Positions 18,654 through 27,188 of a stretch of DNA of 64,000 nt are shown here, piece by piece. The DNA comes from JACCZR01 sp963830065 (GTDB lineage Bacteria; Actinomycetota; Thermoleophilia; Solirubrobacterales; Thermoleophilaceae): positions 372,001-436,000 of the forward strand of contig CAWHLA010000006.1 of assembly GCA_963830065.1 (NCBI GenBank). The letters are read 5' to 3'. Positions within the stretch are counted from its first letter, which is position 1. Each line of letters opens with the position of its first letter. The notes beneath the pieces were generated by a model, which saw nothing but the letters and a program-made list of their open reading frames with translations, was not told the DNA's origin and searched no databases. Position numbers and translations under genes: made by a program.

Positions 18654-19441
18654 CGCCCGAGCTCAGACTCGATCTGCGCTCGTAGCACCGCCGCCGCCTT
18701 GGCGGTGACCTCGCCCGGGCCGGCGAACTCGCGCTCCTCGATGGCCCCGACGGGCTGCACCTCGCGCGTGGTCGAGGCCAGGAACGCCTCGCGGGCCTCC
18801 TTGATCTCGTCGCCGGTGACCGCCGTCTCCTCGACTTCCACGAGATTCATCACCCGGTCGCGGGTGATCGAGGCGAGGATGTGCTCGTCCAGGGGCGGCG
18901 TGCGCAGGGTGCCGCCGGCGTCGACCCAGAAGATCGACGATGTGGGCGCCTCTAGCACGCGGCCGTGCGGCGTGACCATGAGCGCCTCGTCGAAGCCGCG
19001 CTCCCGGGCCACGCGACTGCACAGCATGTTGCCCGCGTAGGAGAGCGACTTGACGCCGTCCAGGACCCGCGTCGGCGCGTAGGTGACGAACCCCAGCCGC
19101 GGCCGCTCGGCCGAGGGCGGCAGCGGCTCGGTGATCAACAGCCGGTGGCCGCCTCGGGTGAGAACGATGCGCAGGCAGCCGTCGAACTCCTCGTCGCCGC
19201 GCTTGCGCAGCAGCTGGACCGCCTCCTCCTCGAGCTCCAGCCGCGGCACGCCGTCCAGGCGCAGGTTCGCCGCCGAGCGCTCCATGCGGTCGAGGTGCTC
19301 GTCGAGCGCGAACGGCCGCCCGTCGTAGACGCGGACGACCTCGAAAGCGCCGTCTCCGCGCAGGAAGCCCTCGTCGGTCACCTCGATGCGGGTCTCCCCC
19401 GCGGGCGCGATGTGCCCGTCGAAGCAGGCCAGTTCGGTCAC
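18650..19441 (-). CDS. Class IV PLP aminotransferase / aminodeoxychorismate lyase-like
   Basis: A 263-residue fold-type IV enzyme of the IlvE/PabC/D-amino-acid transaminase group. The Schiff-base Lys is Lys131 (VKSLSYAGNML) and the pyridine-nitrogen Glu is Glu164 (LEAPTSSIFWV). The N-terminal RGDGAFEVVRVYDG motif matches PabC and 4-amino-4-deoxychorismate lyases well, so folate synthesis is possible, as is branched-chain or D-amino-acid transamination. GTG start with a TAGGCT hexamer 6 nt upstream. It is not a DegT-type sugar aminotransferase and so does not fill the gap in the nucleotide-sugar pathway next door. Confidence 0.8.
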   Translation of the reverse strand: MTELACFDGHIAPAGETRIEVTDEGFLRGDGAFEVVRVYDGRPFALDEHLDRMERSAANLRLDGVPRLELEEEAVQLLRKRGDEEFDGCLRIVLTRGGHRLLITEPLPPSAERPRLGFVTYAPTRVLDGVKSLSYAGNMLCSRVARERGFDEALMVTPHGRVLEAPTSSIFWVDAGGTLRTPPLDEHILASITRDRVMNLVEVEETAVTGDEIKEAREAFLASTTREVQPVGAIEEREFAGPGEVTAKAAAVLRAQIESELGR

Positions 19442-19484
19442 GGCCCGAGCCTATTCCAGCTCGCCGTGCACCACGCGACCGCCC

Positions 19485-19682
19485 CTGCAGAGCTTCGACA
19501 AGCCCGCGCTCGTCCTGTGGGCCGAGGACGACAAGATCTTTCCGCGCGATCACCGTCGCCTACTGACTGAGCTGCTGCCCCAGGGCCGGTTCGAGTTGGT
19601 GCCCGACAGCCGCACGTTCATCCCGGAGGACCAGCCCGATCTGCTGGCCTCACGGGTGCGCGCGTTTTGGGCTAGGCCGTGA
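19485..19682 (+). pseudogene. C-terminal remnant of an alpha/beta hydrolase
   Basis: About 65 codons matching the end of an alpha/beta-hydrolase: KPALVLWAEDDKIFP (the Asp-bearing strand), then RFELVPDSRTFIPEDQPDLLASRV. The nucleophile elbow and all upstream parts are missing, and the frame runs into the neighbouring aminotransferase promoter region with no suitable start. It overlaps the end of the LuxR-type gene by 11 nt. Best read as a gene truncated by deletion. Confidence 0.6.
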
Positions 19683-22455
19683 CTTCAGGCCGGTCGGTGC
19701 CGACGTCTTCCTCCTCGAGCCGCCGCGCCAACTCAGTTCGCGACCGGATCCCGAGCTTGCGGTAGCAACGCCCTAGATGGGTCTCGACGGTCTTCGGGCT
19801 CACGAACAGCGAAGCGGCGGCCTCCCTGTTGCTAGCTCCGTCGGCGACGAGCAGCGCCACCAGCAGCTCCTGCGCCGTCAGCTGATCGGACGCCGGCTCC
19901 CGTCTGCGCCGGGACCGCTCTCCGGTGGCCGCTAGCTGCTGGCGTGCCTTCTCCTCCCACGGGGTCGCCCCCAGGTGCTCGAAGGTCTCGAGTGCGCGGC
20001 GAAGCCAGGGGCGGGCGTCGGAGCGTCGCCTCGCTCGGCGCAGCCGTTCGCCGAACGAGAGCTCGGTACGGGCGCGCTCGAACGGTGAACCGCGGGGGCG
20101 GTGCAGCTCCAGGGCCCGGCTGAAGTGGTCCTCGAACCCGTCGTCGTCGGCGAGCATCCCGTGACAGCGCGCGGCCGCGGCTCGCGCCCAGAGCCCCCCG
20201 GTCCGCTCGGCCCGCTCGTCGAGCAACGCGAGGGCTTCCTCGGCGTCCCCGGGGCGGCCGGCGTTCAGGTAGGCCTCGATCAGATTCGGCGCGGCCTGCG
20301 CGACGGCAGGCTCTCCCAGGCTTCGGCCGCTGGCGAAGCGTTCCACGAACTCGAGCTGCTCGATGGTCTCGGCGGGCCGCCCCAGCCCGAGCTCCAGCAG
20401 GCCGAGCGCGGCCCGGCCCAGGTGCCGCATGGACTCGGCTCCGGTGACCTCCACCAGCTCCAGTGCCCGGCCCGCGTGCGCGCGGCATTCCTCTTCCCTG
20501 CCCCGGACCGCTTCGACCTGCGCGAGCCAGACCAGGCTGCTGGTGAGCTCATTGGCCTGGCCGGTGTCCTCGGCCAGCCGGATCGACTCCATGCCCGCCG
20601 CATACGCGGACGCCCAGTTCCCCAGCCGGTACTCGGCGTTACAGAGGAACCCCAGCGCCAGCGGCAGCGCCCCCAGAGCGCTCTGTCCTCGGGCCTGGAC
20701 CACGATGCGGCGCAACATCCGCGCCCCGCGTTCTTCGTCGCCTGCCATGCAGCAGCAGTGCCCGAACCACGTGCCCAAGTGGACGCTCTCAGTAGGCGGC
20801 GCACTGTCGATCAACGGCTCGGCGCGGACCATGAGCGGGTAGCCGGTCTCCCTGTCCCCCAGCATCACGAGGGCGTTGCCCAGGACGAAGCCGCAGGTCA
20901 ACTCGACCTCCGGTCCGACCGTCTCCGCCAGCGTGTGCGCCCTGCGGGCGAGTGCCGCGGCCTGCTGGCCCTCGGCCGCCATCATGCAGGCCCATGCCGC
21001 GTCCGAGAGCATCAGGGCGGTCTTGGCGGGACTGCGCTCCTCGACCGCGTCGGCGCCCGCCACGAGCAGGTCCCGACTGAGCCGGGGAGAGCCGGCGAGC
21101 ATCTCGACCCTCCCGCGGGTGTGCGTCATCTCCGCCCGCAGGAGCGGGTCCGCGGTCAAGTCGAGCCCTTCCGCCAACAGGTCACTGGCCTCCCCCAGGC
21201 TGCCGGCGAGGTGGGCGTCGCCAGCGGCGTCTCTCAGCCTGCGCGCCCGCTGCTCTGGATCCGGCGTCAGGCGCGCAGCGGCCTTGAGCGCGCTGGTTGC
21301 CGCGTCGCTCGCTCCGCGGCCGCGAGCGTCGGCGCCCGCCTGCTCGAGCTCGGCGGCCACGTCCTCGTTCGGCTCCACGGCAGCTGCCGCCAGGTGCAGC
21401 GCACGCCGGCCGATCAACTCCGTCGACCCCAGCGCCTCGGCGAGCGCGCGGTGCGCGTCGCGGCGGTCCTGGGACGAAGCCGCCTGGTAGGCCGCTGAAC
21501 GCGCCAGCGGGTGGGGAAAGGTCAACACGGACCCGTCGATCGCCAGCAGGCCGCCCGCCTCTGCGGGCTCTAGGTCGTCTAGGCCCATCCCCAGATCACG
21601 CAACGCCGGCACGAGCTCGTCGGTGGTGTTCGAGCCGCTGGCCGCGGCGACGGTCAACGCCCGCTGCGCGCGCCGCGACAGCTCGGCGATCCGGCGCTGG
21701 AAGCCGCTCTCGATCTGGGGGCCGACGGGCAGGGGCTCAGACAGGGCCTCGCGACCGCCGAGCTGGGCCTCGGTGAGGACGTCGGGGAGCTCCTTCAGCG
21801 CCAGGGGGTTTCCCCCGGTGGCGTCGATCAGCCGCTCCACCATCGCCGGCGACAGCTCGGTGGAGACCTGCTCGCGGAGGAGCTCCGCTGCGGCCGCGGC
21901 GTCGAGACCCTCGACGAGCATCTCGGGGAGGCCGCTGGGGTCGAGCGCACCGGGGTGGGGGTCCCGACGGGCGAAGATCAAGGCGACGCCTTCGTCCCCC
22001 AGCCGGCGGGCCGAGAAGGTGAGGGCATCGGCGGAAGACCGGTCGAGCCAATGGGCATCATCGACCAGCACGAGGACCGGCGACTGCTCCGACGCGGCTG
22101 CGAGCAGGCTGAGCACGGCGGCATAGACGGCGAATCGGTCCCCGGGGGCGAGCTGGGGTCCCTGCCCGAGCCCTGCCTCGAGGGCCGTCCGCTGCGGCGC
22201 GGGAACGGCCTCGCCCAGGTGGAGAATCGGCCACAGGACCTGCGACAGCCCGGCCAGCGCGAGCTCGGCCTCGGTCTCGACGCTTCTCGCCGAGAGAACG
22301 GTCATGCCGTCCGCCTCCTGCCGCGCGTACTCGAGCAGCGTGCTCTTGCCCACCCCAGGCTCGCCACGGAGCACGAGCGCGCCGCTGCTGCCCTGCCGTG
22401 CCCCCTCGAGGAGTGCGTCGATCCGGCCGCACTCGGTTTCACGGCCGAGCGGCAT
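19672..22455 (-). CDS. Large ATP-binding LuxR-family (LAL) transcriptional regulator
   Basis: A 927-residue regulator: N-terminal STAND/AAA-like NTPase with Walker A GEPGVGKS (31-38) and Walker B VLVLVDDAHWLD (about 128-139), a long helical middle of tetratricopeptide-like Ala/Leu/Glu-rich segments (about 400-820), and a C-terminal LuxR-type helix-turn-helix (NREAAASLFVSPKTVETHL, about 868-910). Such proteins integrate a ligand signal with ATP binding before activating transcription. It is transcribed away from the envelope cluster at 22600, which is a candidate target; that link is inference. Confidence 0.9.
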   Translation of the reverse strand: MPLGRETECGRIDALLEGARQGSSGALVLRGEPGVGKSTLLEYARQEADGMTVLSARSVETEAELALAGLSQVLWPILHLGEAVPAPQRTALEAGLGQGPQLAPGDRFAVYAAVLSLLAAASEQSPVLVLVDDAHWLDRSSADALTFSARRLGDEGVALIFARRDPHPGALDPSGLPEMLVEGLDAAAAAELLREQVSTELSPAMVERLIDATGGNPLALKELPDVLTEAQLGGREALSEPLPVGPQIESGFQRRIAELSRRAQRALTVAAASGSNTTDELVPALRDLGMGLDDLEPAEAGGLLAIDGSVLTFPHPLARSAAYQAASSQDRRDAHRALAEALGSTELIGRRALHLAAAAVEPNEDVAAELEQAGADARGRGASDAATSALKAAARLTPDPEQRARRLRDAAGDAHLAGSLGEASDLLAEGLDLTADPLLRAEMTHTRGRVEMLAGSPRLSRDLLVAGADAVEERSPAKTALMLSDAAWACMMAAEGQQAAALARRAHTLAETVGPEVELTCGFVLGNALVMLGDRETGYPLMVRAEPLIDSAPPTESVHLGTWFGHCCCMAGDEERGARMLRRIVVQARGQSALGALPLALGFLCNAEYRLGNWASAYAAGMESIRLAEDTGQANELTSSLVWLAQVEAVRGREEECRAHAGRALELVEVTGAESMRHLGRAALGLLELGLGRPAETIEQLEFVERFASGRSLGEPAVAQAAPNLIEAYLNAGRPGDAEEALALLDERAERTGGLWARAAAARCHGMLADDDGFEDHFSRALELHRPRGSPFERARTELSFGERLRRARRRSDARPWLRRALETFEHLGATPWEEKARQQLAATGERSRRRREPASDQLTAQELLVALLVADGASNREAAASLFVSPKTVETHLGRCYRKLGIRSRTELARRLEEEDVGTDRPEVTA

Positions 22456-22599
22456 TTTCCCATTCTAGGGCGCCCCCAACCACAGGGAAAGGGCAAATCT
22501 CAGGGATTACCCCGACGCGAACGGGTGAGGAAAGGCCGACCATGGCTGCCATACCCGAGCGACCTCGACGGGGCCGCCGGAACTTCGAACGGAGGCAAC

Positions 22600-23124
22600 A
22601 TGTCCTTCCGGATCCGCAGCTCAGGCGGCATGGCCATCTCGGCTATCGCCGCTTCCCTGGTGATCGCTCCCGCCGCCGCGTCGGGCGCTGTCCCGGTCAG
22701 GAAGGGCGTGTACCGGGGCGAGACCTCGCAGTCGCGCGCGGTCGAGCTCAGGATGACCCGGAGCGTCCGGCGGCTGAGCTCGGTATCCGCCGATCTCCGC
22801 GCCGGCTGCCCACGCATGGGCAAGGTGACCTTGTTCGCCGGGACCTTCGACCTGAGGGTGTCTCCGGGTGGGCGCTTCCGCAGCACCGACTTCGACTCCG
22901 ACTTCGCCGACTTGGGGCCGTTCATCGACAACGGCAGGCGCCGCAACCTGTTCGACGTCACGCGCTACGACTTCAGTGGCCGGTTCGTCTCGAGGCGACG
23001 GGTGCGCGGCCAGTGGCGCGCGCGCAGCCTGTTGCTCGACCGGGACAGCTTCACGACCGAGGCGGCCGTCGACCGCTGCGACACCGGGGTCGTGTCCTGG
23101 AGTGCCCGGCTGCGCCGGCGCTGA
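22600..23124 (+). CDS. Secreted protein of unknown function
   Basis: A 174-residue protein with a Sec signal peptide (charged MSFRIRSSGG, hydrophobic MAISAIAASLVIA, cleavage near AAASGA) and a basic mature domain rich in Arg and beta-prone stretches, with two cysteines (in RAGCPRMGK and VDRCDTG) that could form a disulfide. A GGAGG Shine-Dalgarno lies 4-8 nt before the ATG. It leads a plus-strand cluster of five envelope-type genes and starts 144 nt from the divergent LuxR-type regulator. Family not recognised. Confidence 0.7.
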   Translation: MSFRIRSSGGMAISAIAASLVIAPAAASGAVPVRKGVYRGETSQSRAVELRMTRSVRRLSSVSADLRAGCPRMGKVTLFAGTFDLRVSPGGRFRSTDFDSDFADLGPFIDNGRRRNLFDVTRYDFSGRFVSRRRVRGQWRARSLLLDRDSFTTEAAVDRCDTGVVSWSARLRRR

Positions 23125-23152
23125 TCCCACTCTCGGAAGCCAAGGAGGCCTC

Positions 23153-23473
23153 ATGTCCATCGCAACCGAACAGCCACTCCTGTCCCCGGTCTCGCCCGCG
23201 CCTGAGCTGCCGGTTCAGCCCGCACCGGTCCCCCCCGAGGCGCGGACCAGCCCTAAGGCAACCTGGGCGCTGGTCTGCGGAATCGCCGGGATGATCGTGT
23301 TCGCGCTGCTGTTCTCGACCGTGGCGATCGCCCTCGGTGTCGTAGCCCGCAACGAGATCAAGCGGGACCCCCAGCTCCAAGGCGAAGGCAAGGCAATCGC
23401 CGGGATCGTTCTCGGGGTGATCGGGCTCGTCCTCTTCGCGGTCATCGTGACGGCCAAGGTGGCCACCTCATGA
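23153..23473 (+). CDS. DUF4190 small membrane protein
   Basis: A 106-residue protein with a Pro-rich N-terminal tail (about 1-40), then two hydrophobic helices (ATWALVCGIAGMIVFALLF and IAGIVLGVIGLVLFAVIV) separated by GVVARNEIKRDPQLQGEGKA, the pattern of DUF4190. AAGGAGG precedes the ATG by 5 nt. It has the same domain as the C-terminus of the Pro/Gly-repeat protein at 11236-12102 but a short tail. Function unknown. Confidence 0.75.
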   Translation: MSIATEQPLLSPVSPAPELPVQPAPVPPEARTSPKATWALVCGIAGMIVFALLFSTVAIALGVVARNEIKRDPQLQGEGKAIAGIVLGVIGLVLFAVIVTAKVATS

Positions 23474-23571
23474 GCCGCGCGCGAGCGCACAACGGCAACC
23501 TGACCAGGGTCGCAGCCCGGCAGCGAGACGGGGCCGGCCACTTCGACCTGGCGTAGACCGAGGGAGAGACC

Positions 23572-24315
23572 ATGCGACAGCCGAGATGGCCTGTTCTCCT
23601 GGCGCTCATTCTCTGTCTCGCGATGCCCTCCCCGGCTTGGGCGCGGGCGGGTGGCGGTGGTGGTGGCTTCGGAGGGGGCGGCCTCGGAGGGGGCGGCGGC
23701 CCTCACGGCGCCGGCGGTCTTCCTTCGGGCGCCGTTCTGTTGGTCATCGGGCCCATCCTGGCCGTGGGCATGTTGGTGGTGCTCGCCGGCCCCGACCTTG
23801 CCGGTCGCTATGGACAACGGCGCGCGGTGCGGCGCGAGGTCGCCACCGTGAGAGGGCTGAAAGCAGCGAGTGGCTTGGACCTGGCGGGCTACGCCCGGCT
23901 AAGGGATCGGGTCCGAGAGTGCTTCTTCCCGGTGCAGGAGTCGTGGCGGCGCAGCGACATGACCGGATGCCGGCCGTACGTTTCCCAAGCGCTCTACGAG
24001 CGCCACCGGTCACGGCTCGAGGCGATGAAACGCCGCGGCCGCGCGAACCGGATCGAGGACCTCGTCCTCAGCGACGTCTGGGTCGTGCGCCTCCACAGGG
24101 CGGCGAACGGCAGGCCGGATCGTTTCGTCGCCCGTATCCAGGCCTCCGCCCGCGACTGGGTCGCAGACCAGCGGCGGGGGGTGGTCGTGGGGGGCGATCC
24201 CGATGTCCACCGGAACTTCGTCGAGTACTGGAGCTTCTCGAACCACCTGGCGTACGGCTGGGTCGTAGACGAGATCCGTCAGCGGGATTGGCATCTTCCG
24301 AGGCTGCCCTGGTAG
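23572..24315 (+). CDS. Tim44-like domain membrane protein
   Basis: A 247-residue protein with a signal peptide (LLALILCLAMPSPAWA), a Gly-rich segment (about 26-50), one transmembrane helix (about 53-75) and a C-terminal domain of the Tim44/MPN-like fold: ECFFPVQESWRRSDMTGCRPYVS, LYERHRSRLEAMKRRGRANRIEDL and a final YWSFSNHLAYGWVVDEI strand region. In mitochondria this fold binds membranes; in bacteria its role is not established. A GGGAGAGA stretch 7 nt or so before the ATG may serve as ribosome-binding site. Confidence 0.7.
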   Translation: MRQPRWPVLLALILCLAMPSPAWARAGGGGGGFGGGGLGGGGGPHGAGGLPSGAVLLVIGPILAVGMLVVLAGPDLAGRYGQRRAVRREVATVRGLKAASGLDLAGYARLRDRVRECFFPVQESWRRSDMTGCRPYVSQALYERHRSRLEAMKRRGRANRIEDLVLSDVWVVRLHRAANGRPDRFVARIQASARDWVADQRRGVVVGGDPDVHRNFVEYWSFSNHLAYGWVVDEIRQRDWHLPRLPW

Positions 24316-24318
24316 GTC

Positions 24319-24891
24319 ATGCGAGCGATCGCCCTGACCCTCCTGCTCGGTGCTCTGGTGGCGCTCGGCTGCGGCTGCGACAGCACTTCCCGTCAAGAAC
24401 CACTGACCGCCTCGGAGTACCACAGGGAAGCCAACGCGCTCTGCGCCGGCCGGCCGGGGGACATGGCGAACCTGAAACCGCCCCCGCACCTCCAGGCTTT
24501 GCACGATCGGACGACCGCCCTGTCGGACAAGGGCAATCGGGCCGACCGCCGCCGGCTCGCGGCCATCTACAGCAAGCTGGAGCTCCCGGAGTGCGTGCGC
24601 ATGGTCACCCCTGATCCGGGTGACCCCGCGACCTGCCGCGAGATCGTCTCGCTGACTCGCGACGCCCACGAGGAGCGTCGGTCTTGGGTGGATGAAGTCC
24701 GGGCCGAGGAAGAGATGGTGAAGGAGATCGAGAACGAGCTGCGCGAGTTCCCCGAGAACCGAAAGGCGGCCCAGGCCGACCTCGACAGCTCGAGACAACT
24801 GGCGAAGGAGGCCGAGCGCGAGGTCGGGAAGGCCGAGCGGGACCTGGAGAGACTCGACGCGGATGCCCGCGAAGAGGGATGCGCCAAATAG
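24319..24891 (+). CDS. Predicted lipoprotein with coiled-coil C-terminus
   Basis: A 190-residue protein with a lipoprotein signal: hydrophobic LTLLLGALVALGC with lipobox ALGC and acylatable Cys18. The C-terminal half (about 110-185) is highly charged with Glu/Arg/Lys/Ala heptad-like spacing, predicting a coiled coil. It starts 3 nt after the Tim44-like gene and is followed directly by a membrane protein gene. No family recognised; a role in an envelope complex with its neighbours is inference. Confidence 0.65.
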   Translation: MRAIALTLLLGALVALGCGCDSTSRQEPLTASEYHREANALCAGRPGDMANLKPPPHLQALHDRTTALSDKGNRADRRRLAAIYSKLELPECVRMVTPDPGDPATCREIVSLTRDAHEERRSWVDEVRAEEEMVKEIENELREFPENRKAAQADLDSSRQLAKEAEREVGKAERDLERLDADAREEGCAK

Positions 24892-24930
24892 ATGCTTGAG
24901 CGCGCCGACCTAGGTTCGGAGGACGGCGCG

Positions 24931-25515
24931 ATGCAATCCCGACGAACCGACCCGGTCCTGGCGTTGGCGTATGCCTGCCTCGTGCTCGCGGCTGCGGTGT
25001 GGGTGATCTTCATCTTTCCCTCGAGCACGCGGGTAGCCCTCCCGCTGGTCCTCCTGGCCCCAGCACTTGCCATCTGCTTTGGTCTTGGGCGTGAACTCGG
25101 TTTTGGCCGGGGAGATCGCCTCGGGGTCGTCCTAGCGGCCGGTCTTGCTCCGGTGGTGATTCTCGGGGGGCTGGCCCTCGCGGTGGGAGATAAGCATGGA
25201 AACCAGCGACGAGCAATCGCGGAGTTCAACTGGTACGCGTCGCGATTCCCAGAGGGCGCGCTCGGGCGGACGCGGCTCCACGACTATTACGCGGGTCGGG
25301 TGACGGTCTGTGCCCGTGAGGCGCTATCGAGGGCGCGTCTGGACAGGCGCTACACGCTGTTCTGTCTCGAAATCGACGCAGATCGCCCCGAGCGCGAGAG
25401 AATCACAGGCGGATTTCGCCAGGCCGAACACGGCACGCGGACGTCCTTTGACGGGCCGTCCAACTGCTTCGGCCGCAGCAAGAGGTGCCTCGACGTTGTG
25501 CGTCATGGGCCGTGA
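24931..25515 (+). CDS. Membrane protein of unknown function ending inside the tRNA-derived repeat
   Basis: A 194-residue protein with three N-terminal hydrophobic helices (about 8-28, 34-52, 60-85) and a soluble C-terminal domain with several cysteines (in TVCAREA, LFCLEID, SNCFGRSKRCL). ATG at 24931 is chosen because GGAGG lies 8 nt upstream; an in-frame ATG at 24892, adjacent to the lipoprotein stop, has none. The last codons and the stop lie within the left 40-bp attachment repeat (25503-25542), so the gene once ended convergently inside the tRNA-Lys gene. Confidence 0.55.
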   Translation: MQSRRTDPVLALAYACLVLAAAVWVIFIFPSSTRVALPLVLLAPALAICFGLGRELGFGRGDRLGVVLAAGLAPVVILGGLALAVGDKHGNQRRAIAEFNWYASRFPEGALGRTRLHDYYAGRVTVCAREALSRARLDRRYTLFCLEIDADRPERERITGGFRQAEHGTRTSFDGPSNCFGRSKRCLDVVRHGP

Positions 25516-25542
25516 AGGACTCGAACCTTCAACCTTGAGATT
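25503..25542 (-). repeat. Left attachment-site copy (displaced 3' half of tRNA-Lys)
   Basis: A 40-bp sequence identical to 28445-28484, covering the T-arm, variable loop and anticodon 3' stem of tRNA-Lys up to the base next to the anticodon. It lacks the 5' half and is not a functional tRNA. The arrangement is that of an attL/attR pair made by a tyrosine integrase at a tRNA gene. Confidence 0.85.
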
Positions 25543-25646
25543 GCGCGGGGTCATGCGGCGCCTTGCGTTTAGACGACCTATCCGCTCTAGCGAGCAGAAC
25601 GACTCCTCCGGGGTCGCTCATCGTTTGCGGCCGTTTCTGGAGGTGT

Positions 25647-25668
25647 GTTGACCCGGGGTTGACCCGCG
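25647..25668 (+). repeat. Tandem GTTGACCCG direct repeat near left element end
   Basis: Two copies of GTTGACCC at 11-bp spacing, about 105 bp inside the left attachment site. A matching pair occurs inside the right end (28368-28387). Position and pairing suggest arm-type integrase binding sites; this is inference. The rest of 25543-25734 shows no gene. Confidence 0.4.
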
Positions 25669-25734
25669 CGGCGCGGCTGCTTGCGCTGTGCGTCCAAACA
25701 GCTGTACGAAGCTCGCCGCGTGTAACGGTTTTCT

Positions 25735-26727
25735 TTACGCGTCCGCGCGATTCTCGTGTGGCGGCCCGACGTACGGGAACTCTGGGAGCAAGTCGCCGTG
25801 TGGTCCAACCATGTCGTCGCTCGCCTTCCCGTTCGTCAAGACGGCCATAAACGGATCGGCCACATCGTCGGTGAGCGCGCGACCGTTGTTCGGATAAGCA
25901 ACCGGGCGCGTGGGGTCGTATCGCATGATGTCCGGTAGCAAGGTCCCCGCCACCCGCTTGGCCTCCTCTGGTGAGTAGCCGCCTGTGTGCTCCAGCGAGT
26001 GGCCCAGCACGTCCACGAAGCGAGCGTCATCTGCCGGCTCGCCCCCGACGTACGCTTCCTTCTCCTCGTTCGGCACGAGGAAGGGGACCACCTGGGTTCG
26101 AGCCCCCCGCTCCACCTGAGCCCAGTCCGCGTCATCAGCAGGCACCAGGGCTCGGTGCCAGAGACCCACCTCGCCTTCTCCCAACTCGCTGTTGGGAAGC
26201 TCCAGCACGATGCTGCACACGTCGGCGTCGGCGAAGAAGTCGTCTCCGGTGAACTGGAAGTCGTTCAGGGCGCCGCCTGCGTCGAAAAAGAAGGGGTCGC
26301 TACGCCAGCCAGCGAAGAAGCGATACTCGCCGGCCTGCGTCACCCGAGCTTCTGCGCCTTGCGACACCGGAGCGCCCTCGATGATCGCTTCCCCGCCGTC
26401 GCCCTTGCCGGCGGCGTCGGCGCCCTCGACGCGGCGGACCGTCGCACTCTGCGTCCCATCCTCTGACGGCAAGAATCGGAACCGATAACCGATGTCCGCG
26501 ACCAGATCGCCGTCGGTGTCGATGCTCAGCTCGTAGATTGCTTCGGCCGAGAAAGGCTCGGCAGTGGTGGGCCCCTCCGGGTCCAAAGCCTTCGACGGAT
26601 GAACGTCCATGATGAGAATCGACCTGCTTGGGTCTCTCGGCTCAGGGAAGGCGTACAGGTCGCAGAAGTCGAGTCGGGCATCGCCGAGCGGAAAGCCAAA
26701 GTCTGCGCCTGAGTAATGGTGTGACAT
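25735..26727 (-). CDS. DUF4331-family protein
   Basis: A 330-residue protein beginning MSHHYSGADFGFPLGDARLD, a hallmark of DUF4331 proteins, followed by CDLYAFPEP and ILIMDVHPS. No signal peptide is seen. The family is predicted to be beta-rich and has no established activity. It is the largest intact gene within the tRNA-Lys element and probably cargo. Transcribed toward the left end of the element. Confidence 0.8.
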   Translation of the reverse strand: MSHHYSGADFGFPLGDARLDFCDLYAFPEPRDPSRSILIMDVHPSKALDPEGPTTAEPFSAEAIYELSIDTDGDLVADIGYRFRFLPSEDGTQSATVRRVEGADAAGKGDGGEAIIEGAPVSQGAEARVTQAGEYRFFAGWRSDPFFFDAGGALNDFQFTGDDFFADADVCSIVLELPNSELGEGEVGLWHRALVPADDADWAQVERGARTQVVPFLVPNEEKEAYVGGEPADDARFVDVLGHSLEHTGGYSPEEAKRVAGTLLPDIMRYDPTRPVAYPNNGRALTDDVADPFMAVLTNGKASDDMVGPHGDLLPEFPYVGPPHENRADA

Positions 26728-26796
26728 ACGTGCTCCTCCCCCACGCCTGGGCGGACGGCACGCTCAGCGTATACCCAGCGCCAAGCCGTGACTCTG

Positions 26797-27078
26797 TTAC
26801 GCAGCCGACCACGACCAATCGGCGCCCGACCCGCCAACGACTTCATCGAAGAAGTCCGCACCACCGAGCCCGTCGTCGAGCAGGTGGACGTAGGTACGCA
26901 AGGTGAAGGCAGGATCTGCATGGCCGAGCCACTCCTGGACTTGCTTGACGTTCTTCCCCGCGGGGTGTAGTTCGTCCATTCCCGGTGCAGCCGGAAGCTC
27001 GGTCCACTCTCCACGTTGAGGCAGATGCGCGTTTCGGCGTGCCCCGAGGGGCTTTGGCGCGGGGCCTCTACCCGCCAT
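26797..27078 (-). pseudogene. Chimeric relic: terminase small-subunit start fused to tyrosine-integrase end
   Basis: A 93-codon frame. The first about 30 residues (MAGRGPAPKPLGARRNAHLP, then RGEWTELP) match the beginning of P27-type phage terminase small subunits. From about residue 45 it reads VQEWLGHADPAFTLRTYVHLL, the C-terminal catalytic piece of a tyrosine recombinase (LGH box and the nucleophilic Tyr), followed by a typical integrase end. The Arg/Lys and other boxes are missing. A large internal deletion joining the two ends of a prophage explains this best. Confidence 0.65.
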
Positions 27079-27188
27079 CAGACGACGGCCCCAGACTCAC
27101 AAAAACTGCGACGAGGCGACATCTCCGGTGGCCCTAGTGGGCTAAGTCCGGGTATCCCCCCTGCCCTCCGCGGGATACTGCACGAGCG

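Noticed and set aside
25503..25542. Second tRNA-Lys gene
   Set aside because: Only the 3' half is present; beyond the anticodon edge the sequence diverges completely.
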